64,000 bases of DNA, from the NCBI GenBank assembly GCA_021234155.1, contig JAJEKV010000092.1, forward strand, positions 1,994,561 to 2,058,560. The letters run 5' to 3'. The position numbers and the translations under genes were made by a program. Every line of letters starts with the position of its first letter. The stretch's first letter is position 1. The DNA comes from Isoetes taiwanensis. Lineage: Eukaryota; Streptophyta; Lycopodiopsida; Isoetales; Isoetaceae. This document shows, in pieces, positions 36,100 to 51,607 of this stretch. The notes beneath the pieces were generated by a model. It worked only from the letters and a program-made list of their open reading frames with translations, searched no databases and was not told the origin of the DNA.

Positions 36100-37189
36100 C
36101 TTACGAATCAAATCAAGCAATTAAAACATTCTAATAGAAATGCATCATGGGCAAGCAATTATCTGTTCATATCTCCCATTCATCCTAAGTGAACAAGTTA
36201 ACCAGGTTGAATGATGGGATGATCATTTTAAGGGGGCCCTTTGGGCTCTATGATTCAACCATGGTCATGGTGGAGATTTACTCTCCGTTGGAAAAGTATG
36301 TAAAAAGCTGTCATCAGCATTGTAAATAGAATGAAGTTGATTATAAGACATTTTTTGCTTGTCCACCGATGAGAAAATCAAGTTCATATTCGCAGTTTGG
36401 TGGTTACCTTCCACCTGCTAGCATGTTTCGTGCTAGACTAGTGTGTAGAGATTGGAAAAACGTGTTAAAGAGCCCATTCTTTTTCGAGCTGCTTTTTGGT
36501 GATAAGATAACATTTTTGGATAGCGTTTGTTAGGAGAGATTTGTTGACCGGATTTTTGGCAAATCTTGTCAACATAGAAGAATTTCACTCTAAAGTCTAA
36601 AGGGGGAGAAGATCAATGGTCCAAATTTATTTGTGCTTCTTGTTAGAATCCAAGAGCCTATATCAAGTTGTGTTAATTGTTAAGCAAGAAGATAAATCTG
36701 GCTATGAAGGAGAAGAAGACAAAAACAAGAGGATTAATGAGGTGTCAAAAAGAAGGACCAAAACAATGACGAGATTTGTGAAAAAAATTATAAACATCTT
36801 GAGGGTACTTGTTCTCCTCCTATTTTGCTCATGGAAGTTCAATGGAGATTAGGTAGTGGCAAGCCCAGGGAAGGGTGGTGAGATCCTCTTCTCCCATGGT
36901 GATGACCTGGGTAACACTCTCTAGAAGAGTTTCTTGTTTTATCCTATTTGAATAAAAGTGGTGCACCCGATCTTCCATAAAATTTCTTATATTTCTTATC
37001 TTTTTTTTTTTTACATTCTTTTTCCATCTCTATATTTCTAGGCTTTCTTTCACATACGTGGATTCTACTTGGATCTTGAGAACTCATGGCTTAAAGAAGA
37101 AACAATGATATTGCTGATCATGTAGAGACACAAGAGAACCTTAAACTTCTGCTACACCACAAGGAATAACCATTCAAGGTAATTTAGGT
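36100..37189. other. POP1 3' flank and leader of a gypsy element
   Basis: It starts with the POP1 3' UTR. From about 36600 it becomes purine-rich on the + strand and merges into the region before a gypsy gag. I could not define LTR ends. The short frame at 36616-36852 shows no motif. Confidence 0.4.
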
Positions 37190-38960
37190 ATGTGTTGTCA
37201 CTATTTTGAGCTCAATTTATCAATCCGCCCTCCTACTTTTGATCCAAGCATCAATGCTAATAACTTTTTGAAGACTTTTGAAGAGTATTATAAAGAGTAT
37301 GGGTACAAGAAAGGCTGCAAATTTTCAGAATTCAAGAAGTACTTCAAGAATGATGAAGTGAGAGCATGGCTTGAGTATGTGATTAGCATAGGTGCTAACT
37401 CTTGGGATGAGATTGTGAAGAAGTTCTTGGCAAAGTTTGGTAAGTTTCTTGACCCTCAAGATCTGATATTTGAGCTGCAGACCTTTCACATCAAGCATGG
37501 TGAGACTACTCATTAATATATAGAGAGATTCAATTTGTATCTTATGAAATGCCAAGTAAACCAGTTGTCTAACCATACTTTGCATCTTCTAGCCCCTTTT
37601 ATTAGAGAATTGAGTAGCAGACCAAGAGTGCACAGATAAATGCTCAAGATACAAAAGCAAGAGGGATTTGACATCATACACAAGGCCTTTACTAAAGCCC
37701 CTGAGATTGATGATATGCTCTTTTATATTCCTAATGATTTACACTCTCCTAACGATCTTTTCTTTTCTTTTCTTTTCTTTTTTTCTTTTTTTTTTTTCCA
37801 GATTATGAGCTCGTGAGTACATGGGGCTTGTTCTATACCAATATATGCTATCCAAAAGGAGAAGAAGAAGCCCAAGATGAAGAATTCAAACAGCTAGATG
37901 TTAGAGCTGAGATATCTAAGGTCTCTAATGCCTTGGCTGAAGTTACAAAGCAACTCCAAGAGATGAAGGCTTCAAGACTCGAGAAGAGAACTTATCCTCT
38001 ATATGCTCATTGCTCAAGGAATACTCATGCTTCAAGCTATTGTTAGTATAGGCCATGCACTAAATGTGGTAAAAGAGGTTATTTTGATAAGGAATGTTCT
38101 CTTTGTGCTTTTTGCAAAGCCATAGGTTATTATGAGGACAAATGTAGTGTGAAAGACTATTTTGCAAGACAAGACAAGGCCAAGGCTGATGAACCAAGTG
38201 CTTCAGTGAAGTTTGTGCAGGAATTAGGAGATTATGGTAGTCCATACAAGAAGAATGTTGGATAAAGAAGTAGTGCAAACTAATGAGGAAGGTAATGCAC
38301 CTAAAGCTAAAGAAAATGAAGTTAATCAGATTGTGCCTCCTCCTCCTTGTCAAAAGTATATTAGGACGGACAAAGAGAGTGAGGACTTTGAGTCTATATT
38401 GAAGAATTCAAAGATTAGTGTGGATTTGCTAACATTGCTCAAGGTTGCTCCTTCATATAAAAACAAGGTGTTGAGTCTAACTAAGGAGGAACAAGTGGCT
38501 CTTCCAAATCACATTAATGAGCAAGTATTCGCCCAAGAAGAGTATGATCTTGGTGCTTTCACATGTGTAGCAAGAATTGGTAAGAAAGTCTTGACTAAGG
38601 TGTTTCTTGATGGGGGATCACCACTTAATGTGATGTCCCATCACATCATGAAGTCGTGTGGTTTGAAGATTGACAAAAACGCTCCTATGGTACTCAAATC
38701 TTTACCAATTGACATTGAGGGTACCAAAGTGGCTGCGAACTTTATTATAGTGGCTTTTGAAGGTGTAGATGAAAAAAACACACATTTATGACTTGTATTT
38801 AGAAAGAAGATGGTTGGTTATCTACTGTGGATGCAAGACCCATATGGTCAAAAAGTGAGTGTATCATATCAGATGGAAGAAAGAACGTGAGTCTTTACAA
38901 CAAGGTTGGGGAATTTGAGGTTTTTAACTTCATTGAGGAGGATTTTGATTCCAAGCTCTT
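37190..38960 (+). pseudogene. gag: gypsy gag, nucleocapsid and protease remnant
   Basis: 37190-37516 encodes the capsid segment (FLKTFEEYYKEYGYKK, NSWDEIVKKFLAKFG) typical of retrotrans_gag. It is followed out of frame by ERFNLYLMKCQ and FIRELSSRPRV. Zinc knuckles at about 38050-38150 read CTKCGKRGYFDKEC and CAFCKAIGYYEDKC, with Tyr in place of the zinc-binding His in both. 38234-38791 encodes an aspartic protease with FLDGGSPLNVMS in place of the usual DSGS type, then stops. RT does not follow. Instead tandem repeats begin. Confidence 0.8.
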
Positions 38961-39050
38961 TTGGTGAATATGAGCTTGCTGTAACAGCCCCAAAATTAGA
39001 ACCTAAGCTGCCAACAGAGGTCAGCGCATCCCAAGATGAAAGCATTGCCT

Positions 39051-40236
39051 TCTAAACGAGGTGCACCCTGGATTACCATAGTCGTTGGATATGTCAATCC
39101 TACGGCCCAAACTGTATGTTGGAGCCTCTGAGCACCTCTCATTTCGCTTATGGTCATTTATGATTGGGGGCGCCTATGATTTTGGGATGTCAAATACGAG
39201 TTTGCCTAAGGTTTTGATGGTATATCGAGCCTCTATACGGCTTCGCTTAAGATTTTAGAATATGAAATATGGGAGCTCGAACCTCTGCCAAAATAATTCA
39301 ATAAGACTACTTTAATCAATCTAACCAGTGAGCTAACGTGACTAATTTTTATCTTAAATCTATATTTTTTTTTATAATAACCCATTGAATTATTTTAGAG
39401 ATATGGTCTATGGTTTCAGGAATTATATCCATATCAAATTCCACCTGGAACCCCTGTTATTTTGCCACATATTTATGATTATTTATGATTGGGGGCGCCT
39501 ATGATTTTTCAAATGTCAAATACGAGTTTGTCTAAGGTTTTGATGGAATATCGAGCATCTATACGACTTAGCCTAAGGTTTTAGAATATGAAATATGGGG
39601 GCTCGAACCTCTACCAAAATAACTCAATGTCCTAATAAGACCACCTTAACCAATCTAAGCAGTGGGTTAACGTGACTTTCTTTTATCTTAAAGCTATATT
39701 TCTTTTTTTAACAAATCATTCAATTATTTTAGGGATATGGTCAACGGTTTTAGGAATTATATCCATATCAAATCCCCTGGAACCCCCTGTTATTGTGCTA
39801 CATATTCTAAACGAGGTGCACCGTGGACTACCACAGTCGTCGGATCCATCGATCCTACGGCCCAGATTGTATGTTGGAGCCTCTGGGCACCTCTTGTTTT
39901 GCTTATGGTCATTTAGGATTGGGGGCGCCTATGATTTTGAAATGTCAAATACGAGTTTGCCTAAGGTTTTGATGGAATATCGAACGTCTATAAAGCTTCG
40001 CCTAAGGTTTTAGAATATGAAATATGAGGAGAAAACCTCTACCAAAATAACTCAATGTTCTAATAAAACTACTTTAACCAATCTAACCAGTGAGCTAACG
40101 TGACTATTTTTTTTATCTTAAATTTATGTTTTTTTTTATAATAACCCATTGAATTATTTTAGGGATATGGTCTATGGTTTCAGGAATTATATACATATCA
40201 AATCCCCCTGGAACCCCCTGTTATTTTGCTACATAT
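39051..40236 (-). repeat. three tandem units of the ~430-bp repeat, inverted
   Basis: Units lie at 39051-39472, 39473-39805 (first ~100 bp missing) and 39806-40236. Read on the minus strand they match 25443-26233. They start TCTAAACGAGGTGCACC and end CCTGTTATTTTGC(T/C)ACATAT on the + strand. The array lies where the RT of the gypsy element would be expected. Confidence 0.85.
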
Positions 40237-40299
40237 TGGTTTGATGGTGGAATTTTCAAGAGGTTAAGTGTTTCTGCTGCCATTGTGAAGATCATACTA

Positions 40300-40625
40300 A
40301 TAGATTGTTGGCTAAAGTTGGCAGGGTATTCTCAAATATTACCTCAAACATGGCTGAGTAGAAGACCCTCATAGCAGGCTTACAAGAAGCTAAGCATTTA
40401 AGCATTACTAACATTGTTATTTTTGGGGACTCACAACTTGTTTGTAGGTAGATTTTGGTAGAATATCCAGACAAGAATGAGTAAGAAACAAAGTTTTGGA
40501 GTTGCATCATGTGCCAAGGAAGCTCAATAGTGAAGCTAATGTCTTGTGTAGAAGTGTTCTCCTTGAGCACTTGGCTGAGGGAGAGGAAGAGTTGGAGGAG
40601 GACGACTTGCAGCAGCTCTATCCAA
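40300..40625 (+). pseudogene. gypsy RNase H fragment
   Basis: In broken frames the + strand reads TLIAGLQEAKHLSITNIVIFGDSQLV, given here as TLIAGLQEAKHLS and IVIFGDSQLV, then HVPRKLNSEANVLCR. This matches the additional RNase H domain of Tat/Athila-like elements and its usual exit motif (VPR.xN.EAD). It is a remnant. Confidence 0.65.
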
Positions 40626-40627
40626 TC

Positions 40628-41155
40628 CTAATCACATAATGTTGTTTTGGGTTGATCCTCCTCTTTGATGCTGATTTGATTGAGCCGTGAGAATCCATCT
40701 AAAAAGGAGTACATCTCTTTATCTACAACAGATTGTAAGACCTCTTCCAAAAAAGACAAAGGATAACAATCTTTATGGTCAATGCATATCCTAATAGTCC
40801 TGTTCTTTTTTCTAGGGGGAACAATACAAGACAACTATTCAGGGTTCATAATTTCTGAAATTATACCAGCATTCTTCATTTTGTAAAATTCTTCCTTAAT
40901 AAGACCAAGCAAAGCTCCATTTATCCTTCTAAGTTTTTGCATAATAGGTTTCATATTTTCCTTGATCTTAATCTCAAACTCACATACATTCTTGTCAACA
41001 CCAATCAACTCATTGTGATAGCAAGTAAACATGTCCTTCCATTCATCAAAAAATTTCATAACAAAGCTTTCATTCTCTTCCTTAAATATATCACCAATAT
41101 AAAACACTCTGTGTTGACAATTCTTCTCCACATTTACCTCTTTAACTTGCTTCTC
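40628..41155 (-). pseudogene. gypsy RT N-terminal fragment (opposite strand)
   Basis: Two minus-strand frames (40835-41131 then 40628-40834) read WKDMFTCYHNELIGVD and KPIMQKLRRI, then VPPRKKNRTIRICIDHKDCY and FLDGFSRLNQISIKEEDQ-type RT fingers. They are separated by one stop. The catalytic YxDD part is absent. It is inverted relative to the gag and RNase H pieces on its left, so the locus has been rearranged. Confidence 0.75.
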
Positions 41156-44100
41156 TTTTTTTTTTTGAAGAACTGTGTCATCAATATATTAAAAGAATGG
41201 TAATGTTACAAAGCCAGTGAGGAGGAAGGAGAACTGCCCCAAAGAGACAGCGATACCTCGACACTCCACAACAAACTCACAGAAAAACTGCAACTCTACT
41301 GCTGTACAAACCGACCATCACCATCTACAACACCCAAGAAGTCCCGCCAAATGGCAAACTTCCGCTCTACTAATCCCGGGAACACCAGAAAGCTTTAAAA
41401 TAGCTTGTACCGAAGTCGAGGAATCGGGAGAGGCCGCAGTCTTGAATCCCCGAAGATCCACAACAAATGCCGCTTCCAAATCAGCCACACCAACCAAGCC
41501 ATGCACAGATGCAAGACCAAGCACCAGGATACACATGAAGCAGAAGCTGGCGGCTAGTCAATCTCACGAAACAGAGCCACGACCCAATCCCAGGCGACAC
41601 GCAAGTGAGGGCATAGAACCGCACAATGCTCCACGGGGTCTCACGATGAAGGCCACAACAAAGGGGCGAGAGGGCTCACACCCGGCCTAAAGCCCGACTC
41701 ACAAGGGCATTCACCCTGATACAACGGTGCACCACCTGCCACAAAAGCACCCTAACCTTCGATGGAGGAAGTGAGCTCCATATCCACGTCCAAACCGAGC
41801 GTCATCGAGAACCCGGAAGCTGCAGAGACCACTTGCCTGAAGGGGGCAGAGTGTCATGAATAGCCCGGCACCGGTAACAAGACCACACAAAACAAGAAGA
41901 CACAACATGGGATGAACCTTCCAAACTGCACCACCACATCATCCCGAGGGACTATAGGTATGTGTAGCGGAATACTCCCCGCCACTTGTTCCCAGATAGC
42001 CCGGTCACTGCCCCTCAGGCAAAAGGGGGACCACCCCAATACCAATCCTCCGAAGCTAGCTGACCACCCCAATACCAATCCTCCAAGGTGAGCCTGGCCG
42101 GCTGCGTCTCCAACGAACAAGGCCCGAGAGCATGCACGATGGCGACCAAGGGCAAGTCTTGCGGGGTAGAGCCCCCTTGAGAAAAGGGGATGCATGTGGG
42201 AAAGGCCGGAGACCATACAACAGTGTCCAGGGCAACTCCACATGCACAGACGGCTTCCCAAACGCCACACAATGGCTTAAGAGATCAGAACAACAAATGG
42301 GCCAAGATCGGGAGAAGATGCTCCATCTGCCAGGAGTGCTCCAAACAAACTTGGAGACCAACACCTTACTATGCAATTGCCAAATCCAAAATGGCCAAGC
42401 CCCCATCCCCGAGGCGGAGACACTTCCACCAAGCCACTTTAACAACCACCCCTTCATCATCCCGCCCCACACAAAATTTCGAACAATCTTATCCAAAGCC
42501 ACGTGATCTTACCCTCGAGAGCTAACATTGCGGATGCTATATACACATGAGTGCTACAAGCACCGACTTGGCAATAGTCATCCTACCGCCATGGACAACT
42601 TACTACCCTTCCACCAATTGAGGTGTTTACGCAACCCTTGCAAAATCTCATCCCACACCCCCATCGAAACATCCCTCCAAAGGGAATACCCAATGACTTA
42701 GTACACACATTACACGGAAGCACCTTCCAAGGGAATAGAGCCAAACAAGGGGGAGTTCGAGTCATTTGGGCCCATAATGTGGAGCATTTACCCCAATCGG
42801 AAAAGAATGACCGAGGCCAAGGAGAAAGTATCCAAAGAAACCCTTCGTGATTTCGGGCAGATTCCTCTCTTCGCCACCAAGAAGAGGAAAGTGTCATCGG
42901 CGAACCGGTTAATAATCTGGCGGCTACCATCACGCATCCAAGCCCATCCACACCCCCTCCTCCACTGCAGCCAAAACCAATCGAGACGATTGCCTCCGCC
43001 ACAATCGTAAACAAAACGGCGCCAAAGAGCACCCCCGACGCACCCTCGCCTAAGGAGAAAAAGGCGGAGGGTTCACCTTGGCACACCACCGTAGCCCGTG
43101 GCCGACCTATGCGACTTCATGGCTGTCTCGTAAAAGCGCGGACCATAGCCCAACGCTAACATCATGGCAGACAAGAACTCCCAACGGACACTATCGTAAG
43201 CTTTGGAAAAGTCAAGCTTAAGATAGGCAATGTCTTGACCTGTTCTCCTGGCTCAATAAAGGCCCTCATAAGCTGCGGCAACATTAGTCAAAATGTTCCT
43301 CCTGGGAACAAACCCGCATCGCACCTTACTAATGGAAGAAGTCAACACCGCTTCAACTTCTCGCCGGGGCTTTGTAATAATCTTGTACACGAGAACAACA
43401 AGGAGATAGGCCTCCAATCATTAATGGTAGAAGGTCGCTTAACCTTAGGAATCAAGGAAATGCATGCGGATTCAAGATCCTATCCATTTGAGACAACTCA
43501 AGGTACACACGGGTAATGAGACTAACCACCCACTCCCAATAAGTCCGGAAAGAACTCCCACAGGATGCCATCCAGCCCGGGACATTTATTCTTGGCCATG
43601 CACATACATGCCTTAGCTAAATCCTCTCTGGAGAGCTCTCCGCTCCAAGCTCTCTTGTTGGTGAGGCCGAGAATAGATGGCTTAATGACCCCAAAACAAG
43701 CTCTGCGTCTCTCGCTCATAGGGAAGAGTGCGTTGTGTGAAAAACCACGAGAAATGAGCATGCACATACCGATGCAAATCAGCGGGATCCTCCAAGTCCG
43801 CCATCGTGCAAAGCAAGGGACGCCATAGATCGCGATATCGCCAGCCGCCTAGTCGCTCTAAAGAACACCGAACGAACTTGTGTCCCCTCCTTCAACTGTA
43901 GGGCTGCCTTCACACGCCTCCTACACTTTAACCTCGCTCCGAGCAACAATATGCAACAACGCGCATTCTCCCTAATGCCATCGGAAGGTCTGCGCCCAAA
44001 TCTTCTCCAACTCCTCGATAGACCATGCAACTCCTGGCCGCCACTGGCGCACGCCGCGCCTACCAAAGACCTTTGAAAACACTTCACCCCGCCAACGCAG

Positions 44101-44845
44101 TCACTATACCGACATACCCTTCGGGAGATGAAAAGGTATCAAGCCACAACTCCCCGCACCGGGCCGAAATCCGCGATCGGCCCGTAAGTAGGGTGTTCAA
44201 ACTAACACCGCCCTAGAGGGCCAAGAGGCAACCGCACCCCCGACCGGACAAAACCCGAGGGTAATGATCGAAATGGAGGTAGACAGAATGTTAGAGGGCA
44301 CACCATCCGGTGTGCATGGGGAAGCATAGCACCGGTCATGCCTAGCATAAACCCGACCCGTACCAATCTGCCTATTACAATAGGTGAAAGACAAGTCCCC
44401 AGGGACCTCAACCAAGGCCAAATCCTGCAACAAATGAGACCACTAGTCCCTCTCAAACCCATGCACAACACGGGTTCCGAGAACCGAGCGATCCTTCACT
44501 CGCTCTACCATATTGAAGTCCCCTAACAAAGAAAGCAAGTTTAACGCAAGAACCCACCAAGGGCTCAGAACTTATTTTGGTTGTGGCCCATAAAGCATCC
44601 CTACCGAGAAGGCCGGGATTAGGGCGTAAACATTAACAATCCCCCACACTTGCCCTCCCTCCAACCACTTAATTATTGCCCACCGACCAAACCTGTCTGC
44701 TGCAGAGTATGTGACCTGCACATCCATCCTCCAAGCAATAAGAGTACCCCCACTAGACCGCCCAGAAGAAGAAGCAATAGAGACAAACTGCCTACCAACC
44801 ATATTGGATTGGCTGCATGTTCTGCAGCATGGCCATCACCTTAAA
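41156..44845 (-). mobile_element. degenerate plant L1-type LINE with poly(A)
   Basis: On the minus strand a short poly(A) (41156-41166) marks the 3' end, inside the gypsy RT sequence. From 5' to 3', endonuclease pieces lie near 44572-44802 (SGGTLIAWRMDVQV, WGIVNVYA). RT N-terminal pieces lie at 43522-43767 (ACMCMAKNKCPGLDGILWEFF). The catalytic RFADDTFLFL lies near 42890-42930. C-terminal zinc-region pieces lie at 41860-42500. Stops and frameshifts occur throughout. It is GC-rich compared with its surroundings. Plus-strand frames in this interval are shadows. Confidence 0.75.
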
Positions 44846-45260
44846 GGCACCTGTGCTCAGTACAGGAAGACCTCTCGCTAGTAGAACTTACTCGGTGACG
44901 AGATGAGCTATGCAAAGTCCGAGAGGCTAGGCTCGAGAAAAAATGGGTAGTATACCGGGGAGGCTCAGCAATTATCCTTGAACAGTGGCCTACAAACCCC
45001 TGGTTGGAATATTGCTAGTTGTTTAGTGATATTGTCTTGTTTTGTTTTTTCAGTTATTACGTTTTCCTTCTAAAAATTTTACACTTGTTTCCTGTGGAGT
45101 CCTGTGGCAGGGTTTAGTCCCCTAGGTTTTATTTGGGCTTTCGTCCCTTGCTTTGATTGGGCTTTTGCCCTCGCTTGTACTGGTCCCATAACTCGATTGG
45201 GTTTCCATGGAGGTTAAAATTTGTATCTCATCTCATCTCATCTCATCTCATCTTATCTCT
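44846..45260 (+). mobile_element. possible SINE/LINE 3' end with (ATCTC)n tail
   Basis: On the + strand the sequence ends TTTGATTGGGCTTTTGCCCT ... GTATCTCATCTCATCTC, an (ATCTC)n tail at about 45226-45259. This layout is typical of a short non-LTR element's 3' end. Its start and family are unclear. Confidence 0.35.
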
Positions 45261-45445
45261 AGTGGCTAAATTATTTTCCTTTAAGCCTTTCCTATCCCAA
45301 AATATAGTCTTTCTCGGAGATTCTTTCACTCAGGATAGCTCGATTGGATGGTGAGCTTTGCCATTAATGGGTGGAATTGTGTTTATATTTGTTGTTTCCT
45401 GATTATTGTTTTGCAGACAGTGTCTGGACTTTACATATTAGTATC

Positions 45446-45494
45446 ACATGGACATGGACATGGACATGGACATGGACATGGACATGGATATGGA
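45446..45494 (+). repeat. (ACATGG)n hexamer repeat, eight units
   Basis: Eight near-perfect ACATGG units, the last changed to ATATGG. It leads directly into the CATATG-rich block. Confidence 0.95.
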
Positions 45495-45960
45495 CGTATG
45501 CCATATGCCATGTGTCATGTGCTATATAGGTTTGCGTCATGAACCATACTCATAAGTTACATGATATAGTCCTATGATTTCTATGCCATATGAGATTGGT
45601 GTATGACATAGGACATAACATATGTTGTATGACATACAATGTTCTATGTCATATGGAATAATCTATGTCGTATAACATAAACATAGACATATATCATATG
45701 CCATATAAGACCATGACATGCACCATACCTTTGTATTAAATGACATAGGCCTATGAAATCTAAGATATGGCATATGCCAAAGGATATATTCCATATGTCA
45801 TATTGACATATAATATGCGTTATATGCCATATAGACCTACGTCATGCACTATACTCATATATTAGATGATATATGCATGCGATACCTATGATATGGCATA
45901 TGTCATAAGGTATATTGACTTATTATTTATAGCATATGTCGAGTGATTGAGGATTAATTG
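45495..45960. repeat. CATATG/GACATA-rich degenerate repeat block
   Basis: The block has dozens of short, partly palindromic motifs (GCCATATG, GACATA, TATGTC, CATATGCC) with no fixed period. It has no coding potential. It could be a decayed expansion of the hexamer repeat next to it. Confidence 0.7.
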
Positions 45961-47151
<1,191 letters not shown>

Positions 47152-47340
47152 CAACTCTCACCTCGAACTTAGAGATGACGAGAGAGAATAAGCAGAGAAG
47201 AATGGTAGAGATGAGAGATGGGGAGAGTTTTGGGTGAGAGTGGGAAACCCAACTCTCACCAAAGATGATTTGCCTTAATTTTTTCATTGCCCACTAACCA
47301 AACAATTAGCCTTAATTTTCCCACCCAAAAAACTACCCAA

Positions 47341-47451
47341 ATGTTTCCCACATTACCGTGGGCCTATTTCTTGATCTTGATCTTCAAGGCCGCCTTATTC
47401 TTGCTACAAGTATCCAATTCCTCGAAGCAATTAGCCGATTACGATCCAGGT
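47341..47451 (+). CDS. possible orphan first exon with signal peptide
   Basis: An ATG at 47341 begins MFPTLPWAYFLILIFKAALF. It has a hydrophobic core of about 15 residues, then SNSSKQLADYDPG. A GTATTC donor-like site follows at about 47452. This looks like a signal-peptide exon of a secreted or vacuolar protein. No downstream exon was found before the Harbinger remnant, which lies on the other strand. The evidence is composition only. Confidence 0.25.
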
Positions 47452-47763
47452 ATTCATCCGATCACGCAGGCATTTTCATTATGTTTTTTGTGCATTTGTT
47501 CATTAATTTCTGATCGGCAATTTCCTTTTGTGTCGTCCTGCTCTTGTAAGTTCTCTAATTGTGAAGTCACAGGACTCACTAATTCTGTAACAGGTTGTTC
47601 AGTATTTGTAAGTGAAATGTTTTGAGGCTGTAAATGGAAACTTAGCTCTAAACTCAAACACTTATTCATCATAATGTAAGAAATGCCTGACAAATAAGTA
47701 AGGATAGTGAGATAGATAAGAATTGACTTTTGAATTTAATATTTATTGTCTACAAAAAAACAA

Positions 47764-49104
47764 TCATGGGATCACATGTCCTTCCAGATTTTCAAATAAC
47801 ACGTGCCTCATTTGATCACCTTGTTTTTTTAATGACCTGTTCATGGCTTCTGTTTCATAGTAGTAAACTGGTGGAGGATCATCCTCAATTGGCAGCATGT
47901 CCCAGCCCTTGTGTTCCATTATACAGAAGTTCCAAAGAACACAACATGCGTGTATGATCTTGGAAGCTTTGGCAACATGCACGGGCAAGTGTTTCAGAAT
48001 TCTGAATTTTTCCTTAACAATCCCAAATCCATTCTCCACACACACTCTGCCCCTACAAATCCTTTTGTTGAACTTACCATAAGCACCCTGGTTTTGAGGA
48101 AAAACTTTAAGGAGAAAGGGCACGCTAGAATAGGTCGAGTCACCTAATAGAAGAGGTGGGATATTTACCCGAACATCTTGATCAAGAGGGTCGCCCCTTC
48201 TTGGTTTTACGCCACTAAGAGTCACCATCGGTTCTTGCAAAATTTGTTTTGAAGCAATTTTGTTATAGATGGAGCTCTTCTTGAACTGGTTTGAATCATG
48301 GATGTAACACGTTCTTGTTACACAAACATTTATAAAAAGTCGCTATGTGTCACAATTCCTTGCATGAGACATGAATGCCTCTTATGTCTGCTTTGTAATA
48401 GTCTTCCCCATTGTTTTTTTTTGGGTTTCCTCCATAAAAAATATGGGATCCAAATCAACCGCACCATATATATTGGGCAACCCTGTTGCATCATGGAATT
48501 CCTTAATGCAATGAATTAATCTTGCACACTGTAGGCATTGCAACAAAACGTTTGTAAAGCATTGTCTTGAAGCCAAAACAAGCGTGATTTTCTTGGTATA
48601 TTTCAAGACCGTTGCTTTCCCAACATAAAATCTCCTCCACCGACATGTAAGGGCATATCCCCGTGTGCAAGAAAATACGTAACCATAGCAAATCGCTTTC
48701 CGGGATCAACGGGGGCCTTACTTTAATACCGGGCCCGACAAGATAGGGCACAATTAAACCTACCAATCTCTCAAATGTGGCTCTCTTCATCCCGTAAAAT
48801 TGGTGCCACATATCATCTTCAAAGGAAGCTATACAATTCCATGCGTGGTTATCAATATTATCCCATTGTGTTCTCTCGCCTTGGAGCAATCCAAAATCTT
48901 CTTGGTGGTCTTCTAACCCCCTCTTTGGAACCATAAAGAACCATTAACGCCGCAGATCGCAAAAAAAAACATACCATTGTTGTCTTCTAAAACATCGTCA
49001 TCGAGCGGGGTCATTGGATCTTCGAGCTCATTGAGTTCCAATAGCCGCAAAAAAGATATCTCAGAATGCAAATCGAGTGTCAAAAGCACGAAAAAGCATG
49101 GCAA
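47764..49104 (-). pseudogene. second PIF/Harbinger-type transposase remnant
   Basis: Minus-strand pieces run 5' to 3'. 48503-48934 holds the N-terminal helical part (MWHQFYGMKRATFERLVGLI). 48382-48606 includes NIYGAVDLDPIFFMEE, the first catalytic Asp region. 47764-48240 includes LLGDSTYSSVPFLL and RVCVENGFGIVKEKFRIL, the second Asp and the Glu. CCVLWNFCI then matches the family's C-terminal motif. Frameshifts join the pieces. It differs from the copy at 24369-25272 and is on the opposite strand. Confidence 0.82.
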
Positions 49105-49460
49105 TCATGCCAAGAATGACCGGATCCATGGTTTAGTGGGCGGAATCGAAAAGAAAGGGGAGGGAAAACTAGAAATGAATTATCCCACATAGCCCGCCGA
49201 ACCAAGAAATACAGGCTTGAATATCCCACAATTTGGCGCCCGAATTGAACGTTACGATCGAATTATCCCACATTTTCTCTCGTCGGCCGGAATTGATGCG
49301 TGATCGAAAATCCGGCAAACAGCACAAAATCTGCCAATAACAGAGGCTGTTAAGCCTCGAGAGACAATCGTCTCTCCTCTCCTCCCAAAAAAATACGTAC
49401 ATTTCGGGGAGGAACCGTATGTGACGAGAGATGGATTTTTTTACGAGCATGTGGCCGACG
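49105..49460. other. no gene recognised
   Basis: Flank between the Harbinger remnant and the tail of LINE-A. A minus-strand frame at 49169-49450 has no motif. Confidence 0.45.
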
Positions 49461-51240
<1,780 letters not shown>

Positions 51241-51249
51241 TTACGTCTG

Positions 51250-51569
51250 GGTAAAAGCATGTTAGGGTGTCCCTTAAAAAGTATTATTTAGTGACTAAAA
51301 AGGTACCTAAAAAGGTAGCCAGGACTGGGTACTGGGTACCTGTATAATATCTCAATATAAGGTATGTTTTAGAACTTTTTATATATATATTGGTCTCCAA
51401 TAGCATTATCTTTATCTTAACTTTGAATATTACCATGTCCTTGACTTTTATTTTGGATTTTTGTATTAATTTTAATGAAAAGAAAAATGAGAAAGTACCC
51501 AGTTCTGAAGTACCTAGTGTATGTACTTTTGCAGGTTCCAAAAGTGGTACACCCTAACATGCTTTTACC
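51250..51569. mobile_element. 320-bp MITE with 21-bp perfect TIRs in LINE-B 3' UTR
   Basis: The termini 51250-51270 and 51549-51569 are perfect inverted repeats (GGTAAAAGCATGTTAGGGTG plus one base). The flanks are direct copies of CGTCTG (51244-51249 and 51570-51575). If the copy of the flank is a target duplication it is 6 bp, or 4 bp if the TIR is taken one base longer. The interior is AT-rich and non-coding. It inserted into the 3' UTR of LINE-B. Confidence 0.82.
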
Positions 51570-51607
51570 CGTCTGTGGAGGCCTCTCAGGCCTATAAGAC
51601 GACGCTT

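Noticed and set aside
41217-43828. Several plus-strand frames of 75-157 codons
   Set aside because: They are shadows of the GC-rich minus-strand L1 remnant, whose RT motif RFADDTFLF lies on the other strand.
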